Source: Pseudomonas chlororaphis (lineage in GTDB: Bacteria; Pseudomonadota; Gammaproteobacteria; Pseudomonadales; Pseudomonadaceae). Taken from it: a stretch of DNA of 64,000 nt. A program made the position numbers and the translations under genes. Shown here one piece after another: positions 1-8,782 of the stretch. Every line of letters begins with the position of its first letter. Positions within the stretch are counted from its first letter, which is position 1. A model generated the notes under the pieces. It searched no databases, had not been told where the DNA came from, and saw only the letters and a list, made by a program, of their open reading frames with translations. Where the stretch lies: the NCBI RefSeq assembly GCF_001921865.1, contig NZ_MSCT01000009.1, positions 434,001 to 498,000 on the forward strand. The letters run 5' to 3'.

Positions 1-714
1 CACTGGAACGGCGGTATCCTCGCCACCGCGAGCGACGTCCCCGCGCCTTCGGCGTTCCTGCACACCCTGTGGCTGGCGATCCCGGTCATGGTGTTCTCGT
101 TCAACCATTCGCCGATCATCTCGGCCTTTGCCGTGGACCAGAAGCGTCGTTACGGCCAGCACGCCGAGGAACGCAGTTCGCAGATCCTGTCCCGCGCCCA
201 CCTGCTGATGGTGGCGATGGTGCTGTTCTTCGTCTTCAGCTGTGTGCTGACCTTGTCGCCGGCGCAACTGGCCGAAGCCAAGGCGCAGAACCTGTCGATC
301 CTGTCGTACCTGGCCAACCACTTCAGCAACCCGACCATCGCCTTCGCCGCGCCGCTGATCGCTTTCGTGGCCATCGCCAAGTCGTTCCTGGGGCACTACA
401 TCGGCGCCAGCGAAGGCCTCAAGGGGCTGATCGTGAAGAGCGGCCGCCGTCCGGGCGCCAAGGCCCTGGACCGCATGACCGCGGCCTTCATGTTGGTGGT
501 GTGCTGGATCGTCGCCACGCTCAACCCGAGCATCCTCGGCATGATCGAGACCCTGGGCGGCCCGGTCATCGCGGCCATCCTGTTCCTGATGCCGATGTAC
601 GCCATCCGCAAGGTGCCGGCCATGGCCCGCTACCGCGGCCAGGCGTCCAACGTGTTCGTCACCCTGGTAGGCCTGGTGGCGATCTCGGCGCTGGTCTATT
701 CCCTGAGCGCTTGA
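1..714 (+). CDS. sdaC: Serine transporter SdaC (HAAAP family), 3' part
   Basis: The reading frame is open from base 1, so the gene starts outside the window; about 237 C-terminal residues are present, ending at a TGA at 712-714. The protein is an inner-membrane L-serine:proton symporter of the hydroxy/aromatic amino acid permease family. Family landmarks are FSFNHSPIISAFAV near the start, ILSYLANHF, KSFLGHYIGA, and TLNPSILGMIETLGGPVIAA before the last membrane spans. At least five hydrophobic segments are visible. I recognise the run as very close to E. coli SdaC. A hairpin with a T-run follows at 771-812. In pseudomonads such transporters often sit with L-serine dehydratase, which would lie to the left. 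Confidence 0.9.
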   Translation, partial: HWNGGILATASDVPAPSAFLHTLWLAIPVMVFSFNHSPIISAFAVDQKRRYGQHAEERSSQILSRAHLLMVAMVLFFVFSCVLTLSPAQLAEAKAQNLSILSYLANHFSNPTIAFAAPLIAFVAIAKSFLGHYIGASEGLKGLIVKSGRRPGAKALDRMTAAFMLVVCWIVATLNPSILGMIETLGGPVIAAILFLMPMYAIRKVPAMARYRGQASNVFVTLVGLVAISALVYSLSA

Positions 715-770
715 CCCGCCGGCGGCTCGTCGCCCCTCGGCGGCGGGCCAATGCTTGAGCGAACCCAAGC

Positions 771-812
771 ACGGCCATGACTGCGCATCGAGCGCGGCAT
801 GGCCGTTTTTTT
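771..812 (+). terminator. Rho-independent terminator after sdaC
   Basis: ACGGCCATG (771-779) pairs with CATGGCCGT (798-806), and a run of seven T follows at 806-812. It lies 57 bases after the sdaC stop codon. The rest of the 715-1128 gap holds only the converging acnB terminator; I see no credible gene there. Confidence 0.85.
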
Positions 813-1077
813 GCCTGGAAGAAAGCGTCGGGCGGGGGCACGCCGTTACGGAGCGCAGGCTTCGATCGGGCAATGACGTATTGGCCAGGACGAAACAGGC
901 CGTGGCAGCCTGGCGGGCGCAGGGGGCTTTAGCGTTGGATGTCGGGTCGCCATTGTCGTGGCGGGAGAGGCTGTTCCACCGCCGTGGGGCAGGGCGCCAG
1001 CCAGGGGATCAGGCCGGTGATGGGGCCTGGCATTTGGCACCCGGGCGGCCGGCGGCAACAAACACCGGGCATAAAAA

Positions 1078-1110
1078 AACGCCGCGTATCGTCGTGGGAT
1101 ACGCGGCGTT
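1078..1110 (-). terminator. Rho-independent terminator of acnB
   Basis: AACGCCGCGTATC (1078-1090) and GATACGCGGCGTT (1098-1110) form a perfect 13-bp stem with a 7-base loop. On the minus strand the stem runs into a T-tract (seven A at 1073-1079 on the plus strand), so it terminates acnB, whose stop codon lies about 20 bases away. Confidence 0.92.
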
Positions 1111-1128
1111 CTTCAGTGCCTTGCAGCC

Positions 1129-3738
1129 TTAGGCTTGAACCACCGGAATCTTGGCGTTCGCAGCAGCCTCACGGAACTCGGCGATCTGGTCGAAGCTCAG
1201 GTAGCGGTACACGTCCGCTGCCATGCTGTCGATCTTGCCGGCGTATTCCATGTACTCCTCGACGGTCGGCAGGCGACCCAGGATGGACGCCACGGACGCC
1301 AGCTCGGCCGAGGCCAGGTAGACGTTCGCGCCGTCGCCCAGACGGTTCGGGAAGTTACGGGTCGACGTCGACACCACGGTGGAGTTCGGTTCGACGCGTG
1401 CCTGGTTACCCATGCACAGCGAGCAGCCCGGCATTTCCATGCGCGCGCCAGCCTTGCCGTAGATGCCGTAGTAGCCTTCTTCGGTCAGCTGGTGAGCGTC
1501 CATCTTGGTCGGCGGCGACAGCCACAGGCGAGTCGGCAGTTGGCCCTTGACCTGGTCCAGCAGTTTGCCGGCCGCGCGGAAGTGACCGATGTTGGTCATG
1601 CAGGAACCGATGAACACTTCGTCGATCTTCTCGCCAGCGACGCTGGAGAGCAGGCGAGCGTCGTCCGGGTCGTTCGGCGCGCAGAGCACAGGCTCGCTGA
1701 TGTCGGCCAGATCGATTTCGATGACTTCGGCGTATTCGGCGTCGGCATCGGCTTCCATCAGCTCAGGGTTGGCGATCCAGGCTTCCATCGCGCGTGCACG
1801 ACGTTCCAGGGTCCGGGCATCGCCGTAACCTTCGCCGATCATCCAGCGCAGCAGGGTGATGTTGGACTGCAGGTACTCGGTGATCGACTCTTTCGACAGC
1901 TTGATGGTGCAACCGGCAGCCGAACGTTCGGCCGAGGCGTCGGACAGCTCGAAAGCCTGTTCCAGCGTCAGGCCTTCCAGGCCTTCGATTTCCAGGATGC
2001 GGCCGGAGAAGGCGTTTTTCTTGCCTTTCTTCTCGACGGTCAGCAGGCCGTTCTGGATGGCGAAGTAAGGAATGGCATGAACCAGGTCACGCAGGGTGAT
2101 GCCAGGTTTCATTTCGCCTTTGAAGCGCACCAGGATCGATTCCGGCATGTCCAGCGGCATGACGCCAGTGGCAGCGGCGAACGCGACCAGGCCGGAACCG
2201 GCCGGGAACGAGATGCCCATCGGGAAGCGGGTGTGCGAGTCGCCGCCGGTACCCACGGTGTCTGGCAGCAGCATGCGGTTCAGCCACGAGTGGATGATGC
2301 CGTCGCCCGGACGCAGGGACACGCCGCCGCGGGTCATGATGAAGTCAGGCAGGGTGTGGTGGGTGGTCACGTCGATCGGCTTTGGATAGGCCGCGGTGTG
2401 GCAGAACGACTGCATCACCAGATCAGCGGAGAAGCCCAGGCACGCCAGGTCTTTCAGCTCGTCACGGGTCATGGGACCGGTGGTGTCCTGAGAACCCACG
2501 GTGGTCATTTTCGGTTCGCAGTAGGTGCCAGGACGGATGCCTTTGCCTTTTGCCAGGCCGCAGGCCTTGCCGACCATTTTCTGCGCCAGGGTGTAACCCT
2601 TGGTGCTTTCAGCGGGGGCTTCCGGCTTCTTGAACAGGTCGAACGCTGGCAGGCCCAGCTCGGCACGAGCCTTCTCGGTCAGGCCACGGCCGATGATCAG
2701 CGGGATACGGCCGCCTGCGCGGACTTCGTCCAACAGGACCGGGGTCTTCAGTTCGAAGGTGGTGATGACCTCGTCGGTACCGTGCTTGCAGACCTTGCCG
2801 GCGTGCGGGTACAGGTCGATCACGTCGCCCATGTTCATGTTCGAAACGTCGAACTCGATCGGCAGGGCGCCGGCATCTTCCATGGTGTTGTAGAAGATCG
2901 GAGCGATTTTGCTGCCGAAGCAGAAACCGCCGCCGCGCTTGTTCGGCACGTAAGGGATGTCGTCGCCGAAGAACCACAGCACCGAGTTGGTCGCGGATTT
3001 ACGCGAGGAGCCGGTACCGACCACGTCGCCGACGTAAGCGATCGGGAAGCCTTGGCCGCGCATCTCTTCGATCTGCTTCATCGGGCCGGTCTTGCCTTGC
3101 TCGTCCGGAACGATGCCGTCACGGGCCATTTTCAGCATGGCCAGGGCGTGCAGCGGGATGTCGGGACGGGACCAGGCATCTGGAGCAGGGGACAGGTCGT
3201 CGGTGTTGGTTTCGCCGGTGACCTTGAACACGCGCAGGCTGATCTTGTCGTCCAGCACCGGGCGCTTCTTGAACCACTCGCCTTCAGCCCAGGATTGCAG
3301 CACGGCTTTGGCGTGAACGTTGCCGTTCTTGGCTTTTTCAGCCACGTCGTGGAAGGCATCGAACATCAGCAGGGTGTGCTTGAGTTCTTCGGCGGCGACT
3401 GGCGCCAGCTCGGCGTCGTCCAGCAGCTCGACCAGGGTCACGATGTTGTAGCCGCCCTGCATGGTGCCCAGCAGTTCAACGGCGCGCTTCTTGTCCAGCA
3501 GAGGGGAGGTGACTTCGCCCTTGGCCAGAGCGGAGAGGAAACCGGCCTTGACGTAAGCGGCTTCGTCGACGCCTGGTGGAATGCGGTTGGTGATCAGGTC
3601 AACGAGGACGGCTTCTTCGCCAGCGGGGGGATTCTTCAGCAGCTCGACCAGGCCTGCAGTTTGTTCGGCGTTTAGCGGCTGGGGAACGATACCCAGTGCT
3701 GCGCGCTCTTCGATATGTTTGCGGTAGGCTTCAAGCAC
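1129..3738 (-). CDS. acnB: Aconitate hydratase B
   Basis: The 869-residue bifunctional aconitase B / 2-methylisocitrate dehydratase interconverts citrate and isocitrate in the cytosolic TCA cycle. The length is normal for AcnB. The N-terminal HEAT-like AcnB domain starts [20 protein letters not shown]. The three [4Fe-4S] ligands are Cys713 (in IGSCMTN) and Cys772 and Cys775 (in PGCSLCMGN). The start codon is GTG at 3736-3738, with TGAGGG about eight bases upstream as ribosome-binding site. That site is perfectly complementary to a segment of the gene's own structured leader (see 3745-3996). In pseudomonads acnB is a known target of iron-responsive PrrF small RNAs, so post-transcriptional control is expected. 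A strong terminator follows. Confidence 0.97.
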   Translation of the reverse strand: MLEAYRKHIEERAALGIVPQPLNAEQTAGLVELLKNPPAGEEAVLVDLITNRIPPGVDEAAYVKAGFLSALAKGEVTSPLLDKKRAVELLGTMQGGYNIVTLVELLDDAELAPVAAEELKHTLLMFDAFHDVAEKAKNGNVHAKAVLQSWAEGEWFKKRPVLDDKISLRVFKVTGETNTDDLSPAPDAWSRPDIPLHALAMLKMARDGIVPDEQGKTGPMKQIEEMRGQGFPIAYVGDVVGTGSSRKSATNSVLWFFGDDIPYVPNKRGGGFCFGSKIAPIFYNTMEDAGALPIEFDVSNMNMGDVIDLYPHAGKVCKHGTDEVITTFELKTPVLLDEVRAGGRIPLIIGRGLTEKARAELGLPAFDLFKKPEAPAESTKGYTLAQKMVGKACGLAKGKGIRPGTYCEPKMTTVGSQDTTGPMTRDELKDLACLGFSADLVMQSFCHTAAYPKPIDVTTHHTLPDFIMTRGGVSLRPGDGIIHSWLNRMLLPDTVGTGGDSHTRFPMGISFPAGSGLVAFAAATGVMPLDMPESILVRFKGEMKPGITLRDLVHAIPYFAIQNGLLTVEKKGKKNAFSGRILEIEGLEGLTLEQAFELSDASAERSAAGCTIKLSKESITEYLQSNITLLRWMIGEGYGDARTLERRARAMEAWIANPELMEADADAEYAEVIEIDLADISEPVLCAPNDPDDARLLSSVAGEKIDEVFIGSCMTNIGHFRAAGKLLDQVKGQLPTRLWLSPPTKMDAHQLTEEGYYGIYGKAGARMEMPGCSLCMGNQARVEPNSTVVSTSTRNFPNRLGDGANVYLASAELASVASILGRLPTVEEYMEYAGKIDSMAADVYRYLSFDQIAEFREAAANAKIPVVQA

Positions 3739-3744
3739 AGTATT

Positions 3745-3996
3745 ACCCTCATCAGTGGTCCCAAATGGGTGTCCGGGACGCTCATCCCGAAATTGCCGTA
3801 CTCATGCGCTGCGTGACGTTGTGGGTCACTTAGCCAGAATTACCGACAATTCCTTACAGAAGCTGCTTTCAAAGTTTTACGCCTGCAGAACGGGAGCTGA
3901 TGAGGGTTGGCGCTGGGCTTTCCCCGCTGGAAAGACCCATCGCCAACACCGCTCTGAAGGAACGACTGTGCTCGTGACGCTTTGAAAACAGCTTCT
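3745..3996 (-). promoter_or_regulatory. Structured acnB leader with anti-Shine-Dalgarno
   Basis: On the minus strand, 5' to 3', the element has three parts. (1) A 17-bp stem is formed by plus-strand arms 3980-3996 and 3858-3874; its one plus-strand mismatch becomes a G-U wobble in minus-strand RNA, which argues that the RNA is made in the acnB direction. (2) A nested hairpin at 3906-3947 has GTTGGCG/CGCCAAC, GGG/CCC and CTTTCC/GGAAAG arms. (3) The RNA segment ACCCUCAUCAG (plus 3897-3907) is an exact 11-nt complement of CUGAUGAGGGU (plus 3745-3755), which contains the acnB ribosome-binding site. I infer a cis-acting RNA switch or a pairing site for a regulator. I do not recognise it as a known RNA family. 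A plausible promoter lies in the AT-rich stretch near 4030-4060. The 3739-4248 gap holds no credible gene. Confidence 0.65.
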
Positions 3997-4248
3997 AACG
4001 GACATTGGCGCCTAAAAAGGCTGGCTGATTCTACGGCAAAAAAAAATTAAAGGTAAGACAGGCTGTATTGGACTTTGGTGGCGAATCGCGGTGCCGGGCC
4101 AAGGTGCGCGCGGCAAGGCGCGGGCCTGCCTCGCGGTCGCCGTCCACGCCCGACAGACCCTGAACCCCTGAAGTTTGAGGGGTGATCAATGTTGGACAAA
4201 GGGCTAACATGCGGGCCTGTTTCGATTTTTTCCGCGTATTGCCTACTT

Positions 4249-4719
4249 ATGCCCAATCAGACGATCAAGACCCCCTGCGTCGGCCTCTGCTCCACGGTCT
4301 ACGGTGACCTGGTGTGCCGTGGCTGCAAGCGTTTCCACCATGAAGTGATCCACTGGAACGGCTACAACGAGGAAGAAAAGCACGCGGTGTGGCTGCGCCT
4401 GGAGCAATTGCTGGTGCAGGTGATGGCGGCCAAGCTGGAGGTGTTCGACCCCCGGCGGCTGCGCGAGCAACTGGAGCAGCGCAAGATCCGCTTCGTGCCG
4501 CATCAGTCGGAGTATTGCTGGGCCTACCAGTTGATCGCCCGGGGCGCGCGGGTCATCAACCAGCTGGACGCCTACGGGATGGTGCTGCTGCCGGAGTTCC
4601 GCGACTGGGAACTGCCGGAATTGCGCGATGCCATCGATCGGGAGTTTTTCCTCCTGTCGGAAGCCCACTACCAGCGCTATATCGCGCCGGGGTTTCTCAA
4701 GGATGCCTTTGGCGCCTGA
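4249..4719 (+). CDS. DUF1289 family protein
   Basis: 156 residues. The N-terminal DUF1289 signature, TPCVGLCSTVYGDLVCRGC followed by KRF, holds four cysteines suited to binding a metal (residues about 8-30). The remaining 120 residues are rich in Arg, Glu and Leu and resemble the long pseudomonad form of the family. I chose the ATG at 4249 because the family begins at MPNQTIKTPC; an in-frame ATG at 4189 has a better ribosome-binding site (GAGGGG) and would add 20 unconserved residues, so the start is uncertain. Function unknown. The gene is monocistronic, and a REP pair follows its stop codon. Confidence 0.85.
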   Translation: MPNQTIKTPCVGLCSTVYGDLVCRGCKRFHHEVIHWNGYNEEEKHAVWLRLEQLLVQVMAAKLEVFDPRRLREQLEQRKIRFVPHQSEYCWAYQLIARGARVINQLDAYGMVLLPEFRDWELPELRDAIDREFFLLSEAHYQRYIAPGFLKDAFGA

Positions 4720-4729
4720 GCCTCAAAAG

Positions 4730-4809
4730 CATCGCGAGCAAGCTCGCTCCTACAAGTGATTGAGTGAACGACGCAAATTCTGTAGGAGCGAGGCTTGCCC
4801 GCGATGGCG
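4730..4809. repeat. REP pair (inverted), TGTAGGAGCGAG type
   Basis: Two inverted copies of the Pseudomonas REP motif lie between convergent genes: ATCGCGAGCAAGCTCGCTCC near 4731-4750 and TGTAGGAGCGAGGCTTGCCC at 4781-4800 followed by GCGATGGCG. Such a pair can fold into a cruciform or protect 3' ends of mRNA. Confidence 0.85.
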
Positions 4810-4819
4810 TCGGCCTCGA

Positions 4820-5683
4820 TCAAGGCTTGGCCGCCAGCTCCTCCAGGTGGTCCATGATCTCGTCCGTCTTGAGCACCAGCACGTCGCTTTCCAGGGCATC
4901 GAGCACCACTTCGGCGGTGTTGCCGATCAGCGCCCCGGAAATCCCGGTGCGCGCCACGGTGCCGATGATGGTCACCGCCGCTTGCAGCTCATGGGCGATG
5001 TGCGGGATCAGCACGTCCGCCGGGCCTTCCTCGATGTGCAAATGGTGGTCGTCGACATCGAATTCGGCCTGGAACGCCTTGCACTGCTCGCGGTAGCGCG
5101 CCTCGATGGTTTCCTTGAGCTGGAACACCGGGTCGGCCGCCGACAGCATCGGCGACGGGTGGGCGCTGATCACATGCAACTGCGCCTTGGCCAGGCTGGC
5201 GATATCGAAACCGTGGTCGACGATGCTGGCATGCAGGCTGCGGTGTTCGCCGTCGGCGTTGCCGACGTCGATAGCCGCCAGGATCACCCCGCCGGTCCAG
5301 GGCTTGGCGGTCTTCACCAGCAGCACCGGGGTCGGGCAGTAACGCAAGAGCTTCCAGTCGGCGGGGGTGAGCAGGGCCTTTTTCAGCGGGTTGTCGGCAA
5401 CGTGCTGCTTGATCACCAGGCCGCAGCCTTCGGCCTGCTGCACGTCGATGATGGTGCTGTGCAGGCTGTCGTTCCAGGCCTGCTCGGTGGTCACACTGTA
5501 GCCTTCGCCGAGCAGGCTGCTCTTGAGCACGCTCAACAGCGCCGAATGCTCGTGCTTCTTGTCGCACACCAGCAAATGCAGGTGAGCCTGGGTCACCCCG
5601 GCAATCAGCTTGGCGCGCTTGAGCGCGAGGCTTTCGCCAAGCGAGGGCTCGATGACCACCAGGATGCTGCGGATGGCTTGCAT
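4820..5683 (-). CDS. Tandem universal stress protein (UspA family)
   Basis: 287 residues with two Usp domains in tandem (about 1-145 and 150-280). The first opens with QAIRSILVVIEPS. The second ends with the ATP-loop-like segment GTVARTGISGALIGNTAEVV, followed by LDALESDVLVLK. The ATG at 5683 is preceded by TGGAG on the minus strand; an upstream in-frame start would add 26 unconserved residues. The promoter carries a perfect Anr/FNR box at 5753-5766. Anr-controlled tandem Usp proteins are known in P. aeruginosa for survival without oxygen, so a role under oxygen limitation is inferred. Divergent from miaE. Confidence 0.9.
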   Translation of the reverse strand: MQAIRSILVVIEPSLGESLALKRAKLIAGVTQAHLHLLVCDKKHEHSALLSVLKSSLLGEGYSVTTEQAWNDSLHSTIIDVQQAEGCGLVIKQHVADNPLKKALLTPADWKLLRYCPTPVLLVKTAKPWTGGVILAAIDVGNADGEHRSLHASIVDHGFDIASLAKAQLHVISAHPSPMLSAADPVFQLKETIEARYREQCKAFQAEFDVDDHHLHIEEGPADVLIPHIAHELQAAVTIIGTVARTGISGALIGNTAEVVLDALESDVLVLKTDEIMDHLEELAAKP

Positions 5684-5723
5684 GGTCGGGATCTCCAGAG
5701 GGGGAAGAAGGCTGCGTTGCACA

Positions 5724-5766
5724 ACTATAGTTGCTGCGCGTCGCCGTGGATGTTGATGCACATCAA
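5724..5766 (-). promoter_or_regulatory. Anr/FNR box and promoter of the usp gene
   Basis: TTGATGCACATCAA (5753-5766) is a perfect TTGAT-N4-ATCAA site. On the minus strand a -10 hexamer TATAGT lies at 5729-5724. Transcription would then start near 5716, placing the box about 43 bases upstream, close to the canonical -41.5 position for activation by Anr. Confidence 0.75.
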
Positions 5767-5798
5767 GCGCCGCGGCTGGTGGTCTGCGGCGCGGCCGG

Positions 5799-5804
5799 TA
5801 TAAT
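5799..5804 (+). promoter_or_regulatory. Sigma-70 -10 element upstream of miaE
   Basis: A perfect TATAAT lies about 105 bases before the miaE start. The -35 region is poor. The Anr box at 5753-5766 lies about 50 bases upstream of the expected start, so miaE could also feel Anr. Confidence 0.45.
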
Positions 5805-5910
5805 CGGCGCCCTTCGCCGTGAACCCCTATGCCGTGAGCCCCATGTTATCGATCCCTGAAGTCGCCTGTGCCCTGTCTTGCGCGTCCGCCACCGTCGCGG
5901 GTGGGCAGCC

Positions 5911-6516
5911 ATGAACCTGCCGGAAATCCACGAGTTCCTCGGTTGCCGCACGCCGGATGCCTGGGTCGAAGCGGCCCTGGCGGATCAGGAAACCCTGTTG
6001 ATCGACCACAAGAACTGCGAGTTCAAGGCGGCCAGCACGGCCCTGAGCCTGATCGCCAAGTACCACTCCCATGTCGATCTGATCAACATGATGTCGCGCC
6101 TGGCCCGGGAAGAGCTGGTGCACCACGAGCAGGTCATGCGCCTGATGAAGCGGCGCAAGATCGAGCTGCGCCAGTTGTCGGCCGGGCGCTATGCCTCGGG
6201 CCTGCGCAAGGTGGTGCGCAGCCACGAGCCGGTGAAGCTGGTGGACACCCTGGTGGTCGGCGCCTTTATCGAGGCCCGCAGCTGCGAGCGTTTCGAGGCG
6301 CTGGTGCCGCACCTGGACGAAGAACTGGGCAAATTCTACTTCGGCCTGCTGAAAAGCGAGGCCCGGCATTTCCAGGGCTACCTGAAGCTGGCCTATCAGT
6401 ACGGCGACGCCAAGGACATCGCCCAGGTAATCGACAAGGTGCGCGCCGCCGAGCGCGAACTGATCGAATCGCCGGACGTCGAGTTCCGTTTCCACAGCGG
6501 CGTGCCTGGCGCGTAA
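5911..6516 (+). CDS. miaE: tRNA-(2-methylthio-N6-isopentenyl-A37) hydroxylase
   Basis: 201 residues. MiaE is a non-haem diiron monooxygenase that hydroxylates the isopentenyl group of ms2i6A37 in tRNAs reading UNN codons; it needs O2. The ferritin-like four-helix fold shows the expected acidic and histidine ligands: CEFKAAS, EELVHHEQV, EARSCERFE and SEARHFQGY. The start is the ATG opening MNLPEIHEFLGCRTP, which matches the family; an upstream ATG at 5878 gives a non-homologous extension. A terminator follows at 6582-6606. Confidence 0.93.
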   Translation: MNLPEIHEFLGCRTPDAWVEAALADQETLLIDHKNCEFKAASTALSLIAKYHSHVDLINMMSRLAREELVHHEQVMRLMKRRKIELRQLSAGRYASGLRKVVRSHEPVKLVDTLVVGAFIEARSCERFEALVPHLDEELGKFYFGLLKSEARHFQGYLKLAYQYGDAKDIAQVIDKVRAAERELIESPDVEFRFHSGVPGA

Positions 6517-6581
6517 GGCGCCTGTCTGTCGAAAAATGCGGGCAAATTGTAAAAAACTCTTAAAAGTATGAAAGATTGCTG

Positions 6582-6606
6582 AAAACCGGCCGTTCGAGCC
6601 GGTTTT
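6582..6606 (+). terminator. Terminator after miaE
   Basis: AAAACCGGC (6582-6590) pairs with GCCGGTTTT (6598-6606) over a 7-base loop, with T-rich sequence on the plus strand. It separates miaE from rstAB. Confidence 0.85.
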
Positions 6607-6644
6607 TGCGGGGTGCCCTGCGTTCAGATTTATCCGATGCCGCT

Positions 6645-6650
6645 TATACT
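6645..6650 (+). promoter_or_regulatory. Putative -10 of the rstAB operon
   Basis: TATACT lies about 38 bases before the rstA start and just after the miaE terminator. A weak -35 (TTCAGA) lies 17 bases upstream. Confidence 0.4.
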
Positions 6651-6687
6651 GCGCGCACTCAAATTGTGCGTTCTCAGACTGGTATGT

Positions 6688-7395
6688 ATGGATAACCCGG
6701 GTCTTGGCAAAGTATTGCTGGTGGAAGATGACGAGAAGCTCGCCGGGTTGATCGCGCACTTCCTCTCCCAACACGGTTTCGAAGTCCTGGCGGTGCATCG
6801 TGGCGATGTGGCGCTGGCGGCCTTTCTCGAATTCAAGCCGAAAATCGTCGTGCTCGACCTGATGCTGCCGGGCCAGAGCGGCCTGCACGTGTGCCGGGAA
6901 ATTCGCAGCCTGGCGGACACGCCCATCGTCATCCTGACCGCCAAGGAAGACGACCTGGACCATATCCTGGGGCTGGAGTCTGGCGCCGACGATTACGTGA
7001 TCAAGCCGATCAAGCCGGCGGTGCTGCTGGCCCGCCTGCGAGCCCTGCAACGTCGCCAGGTGCCGGAGCCGGTGGTGCGCGGCGCGCTGGCGTTCGGCAG
7101 CCTGGCCATCGACCGCAGTTGCCGGGAAGTGCGCCTGGCCGGCGAGCTGATCGAGTTGACCACCATGGAATTCGAGCTGCTGTGGCTGCTGGCCAACTCG
7201 GCGGGCAAGATCCTCTCTCGCGACGACATCCTCAACCGCATGCGCGGCATCGCCTTCGACGGCCTCAACCGCAGCGTCGACGTCTACATCAGCAAGCTGC
7301 GCGGCAAGCTCCACGACAACCCCCGCGAGCCGGTGTGCATCAAGACCATCTGGGGCAAGGGGTACCTGTTCAATCCGTTCGCGTGGGAGCTGTAG
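6688..7395 (+). CDS. rstA: Response regulator RstA (OmpR/PhoB family)
   Basis: 235 residues. The receiver domain (about 6-118) has the acidic pair in VEDDEK, the phospho-acceptor Asp57 in VVLDLMLPG and Lys in the VIKPIKP segment. The winged-helix DNA-binding domain (about 135-232) ends with SVDVYISKLRGKL and IWGKGYLFNPFAWE. The C-terminal signature FDGLNRSVDV plus the final FAWE resembles E. coli RstA closely. Start: ATG at 6688 opening MDNPGLGKVLLVEDD; longer starts add hydrophobic unconserved residues. Its stop codon directly abuts the rstB start, so the two are translationally coupled. The regulon is not known from sequence. Confidence 0.88.
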   Translation: MDNPGLGKVLLVEDDEKLAGLIAHFLSQHGFEVLAVHRGDVALAAFLEFKPKIVVLDLMLPGQSGLHVCREIRSLADTPIVILTAKEDDLDHILGLESGADDYVIKPIKPAVLLARLRALQRRQVPEPVVRGALAFGSLAIDRSCREVRLAGELIELTTMEFELLWLLANSAGKILSRDDILNRMRGIAFDGLNRSVDVYISKLRGKLHDNPREPVCIKTIWGKGYLFNPFAWEL

Positions 7396-8679
7396 ATGCT
7401 GCGTCTGTTCCTGGGGCTGTACATCGTCCTGGCCATCGGTTTCGCCGGCGCGATCACCGCGGTCGACCATATTTTCACGGCGATTCTCGAGGACCCGCTG
7501 GAGACCTACAACCGCAACGCGGTGCGCGGCCCGGCCTATAGCCTGGTGGAGCAACTGCGGCCGCTCGACGGTGCCGAACGCGAGCAGCAATTGCAGGCGC
7601 TGCGGCCGCATTACGGCTTGCAATTGAGCCTGGTCGACCGCGCCGCGTTGCACCTCGACGCGCGCGAGCAGGCCTTGCTCACCGCCAACCAGCTGGTGGT
7701 GCGGGAAAAGTTCACCCACTACATCGCGCGCATCGACCAGGGCTCGCAGCTGTTGAGCATCAAGCTGCCGGAAGAACCCTCGCTGACCTGGCTCTATACC
7801 ATCGCCGCCTATGCCTTGCTGGGCGCGCTGGTGGGCATCGTCTTGTATTTCTGGGTGCGTCCGCACTGGCGCGACCTGGAGCAACTGCGCCTGGCCGCCC
7901 AGCGTTTCGGCGACAACGACTTGAGCGCGCGCCTGCACCTGTCGCGGCGCTCGAACATTCGCGAGCTGGCCGAGCACTTCAACCGCATGGCCAGCCGCAT
8001 CGAAGGCCTGATCGCCAATCAGCGCGAGCTGACCAACGCGGTGTCCCACGAGTTGCGTACGCCCATCGCACGGCTGTCGTTCGAGCTCGACCAGCTCAAG
8101 CAGTCGGACCCGAAACACAACGGCGAGCTGATCGCTGACATGTACGCCGACCTCGGTGAACTGGAGGAAATGGTCTCCGAACTCTTGACCTACGCCAGCC
8201 TGGAGCGCGGCGCCACGGTGATCAGCCGGGAGAATATCCAGGCCCGCAACTGGCTCGACAGCGTGGTCGGCAGCGTGGCCCTGGAGGCGGAAGCGGCGGG
8301 GGTGCAGATGTCGATCCGCGCCTGCGAGGTCGAGTGCATCAGCATCGAGCCGCGCTTCATGGCGCGGGCGCTGATCAACCTGCTGCGCAACGCCATCCGC
8401 TACGCCGACCGCCGTGTCGAGATATCCCTGAGGCTGGTCGGGCAGGGCTACGAGGTCCAGGTCAACGATGACGGCCCGGGCGTGCCGGTGGACGGACGGA
8501 AGAAAATCTTCGAGCCGTTCTCGCGCCTCGACGCCAGCCGCGACCGTCGTACCGGCGGCTTCGGCCTCGGCCTGGCGCTGGTGCGCCGGGTGTCGCAATC
8601 CCACGGCGGCCAGGTCGAGGTGACGGATTCGCAATGGGGCGGGGCGTCGTTTCGCATGACTTGGGCGCACTCCGAGTAA
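7396..8679 (+). CDS. rstB: Sensor histidine kinase RstB
   Basis: 427 residues. There is one N-terminal membrane span (about 4-24), a periplasmic sensor region of about 110 residues, a second span (about 135-153), a HAMP domain beginning WVRPHWRDLEQL, a HisKA domain with His218 in VSHELRTP, and an HATPase_c domain with N box LLRNAIRYA, G1 box DDGPGVP and G2 box TGGFGLGLAL. HAMP and catalytic sequences resemble E. coli RstB. It phosphorylates RstA, encoded immediately upstream. In enterobacteria RstB is linked to PhoPQ and low Mg2+ or acid; whether that holds here is unknown. Confidence 0.88.
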   Translation: MLRLFLGLYIVLAIGFAGAITAVDHIFTAILEDPLETYNRNAVRGPAYSLVEQLRPLDGAEREQQLQALRPHYGLQLSLVDRAALHLDAREQALLTANQLVVREKFTHYIARIDQGSQLLSIKLPEEPSLTWLYTIAAYALLGALVGIVLYFWVRPHWRDLEQLRLAAQRFGDNDLSARLHLSRRSNIRELAEHFNRMASRIEGLIANQRELTNAVSHELRTPIARLSFELDQLKQSDPKHNGELIADMYADLGELEEMVSELLTYASLERGATVISRENIQARNWLDSVVGSVALEAEAAGVQMSIRACEVECISIEPRFMARALINLLRNAIRYADRRVEISLRLVGQGYEVQVNDDGPGVPVDGRKKIFEPFSRLDASRDRRTGGFGLGLALVRRVSQSHGGQVEVTDSQWGGASFRMTWAHSE

Positions 8680-8699
8680 GCGGCGCCTGGTGGATCCTT

Positions 8700-8765
8700 T
8701 CGCGAGCAAGCTCGCTCCTGCCAGAAGTCGGCAATCCTGTAGGAGCGAGCTTGCTCGCGATGGCG
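8700..8765. repeat. REP pair
   Basis: Inverted REP copies CGCGAGCAAGCTCGCTCC (8701-8718) and TGTAGGAGCGAGCTTGCTCG (from about 8738), followed by CGATGG, lie just after the rstB stop codon. They probably act as the 3' end of the rstAB message. Confidence 0.85.
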
Positions 8766-8782
8766 TCATCGCACTCAGAAAC

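Noticed and set aside
715..1128. Small ORFs in the sdaC-acnB gap
   Set aside because: They overlap two clear terminators and lack ribosome-binding sites.
1135..3675. 846-codon open frame on the plus strand opposite acnB
   Set aside because: It mirrors acnB codon bias in high-GC DNA. No recognisable domain and no ribosome-binding site; acnB is certain.
5827..8769. 980-codon open frame on the minus strand opposite miaE and rstAB
   Set aside because: It spans three well-identified genes and their terminator, is rich in Gln/His/Arg/Ala as expected for a shadow frame, and shows no domain.
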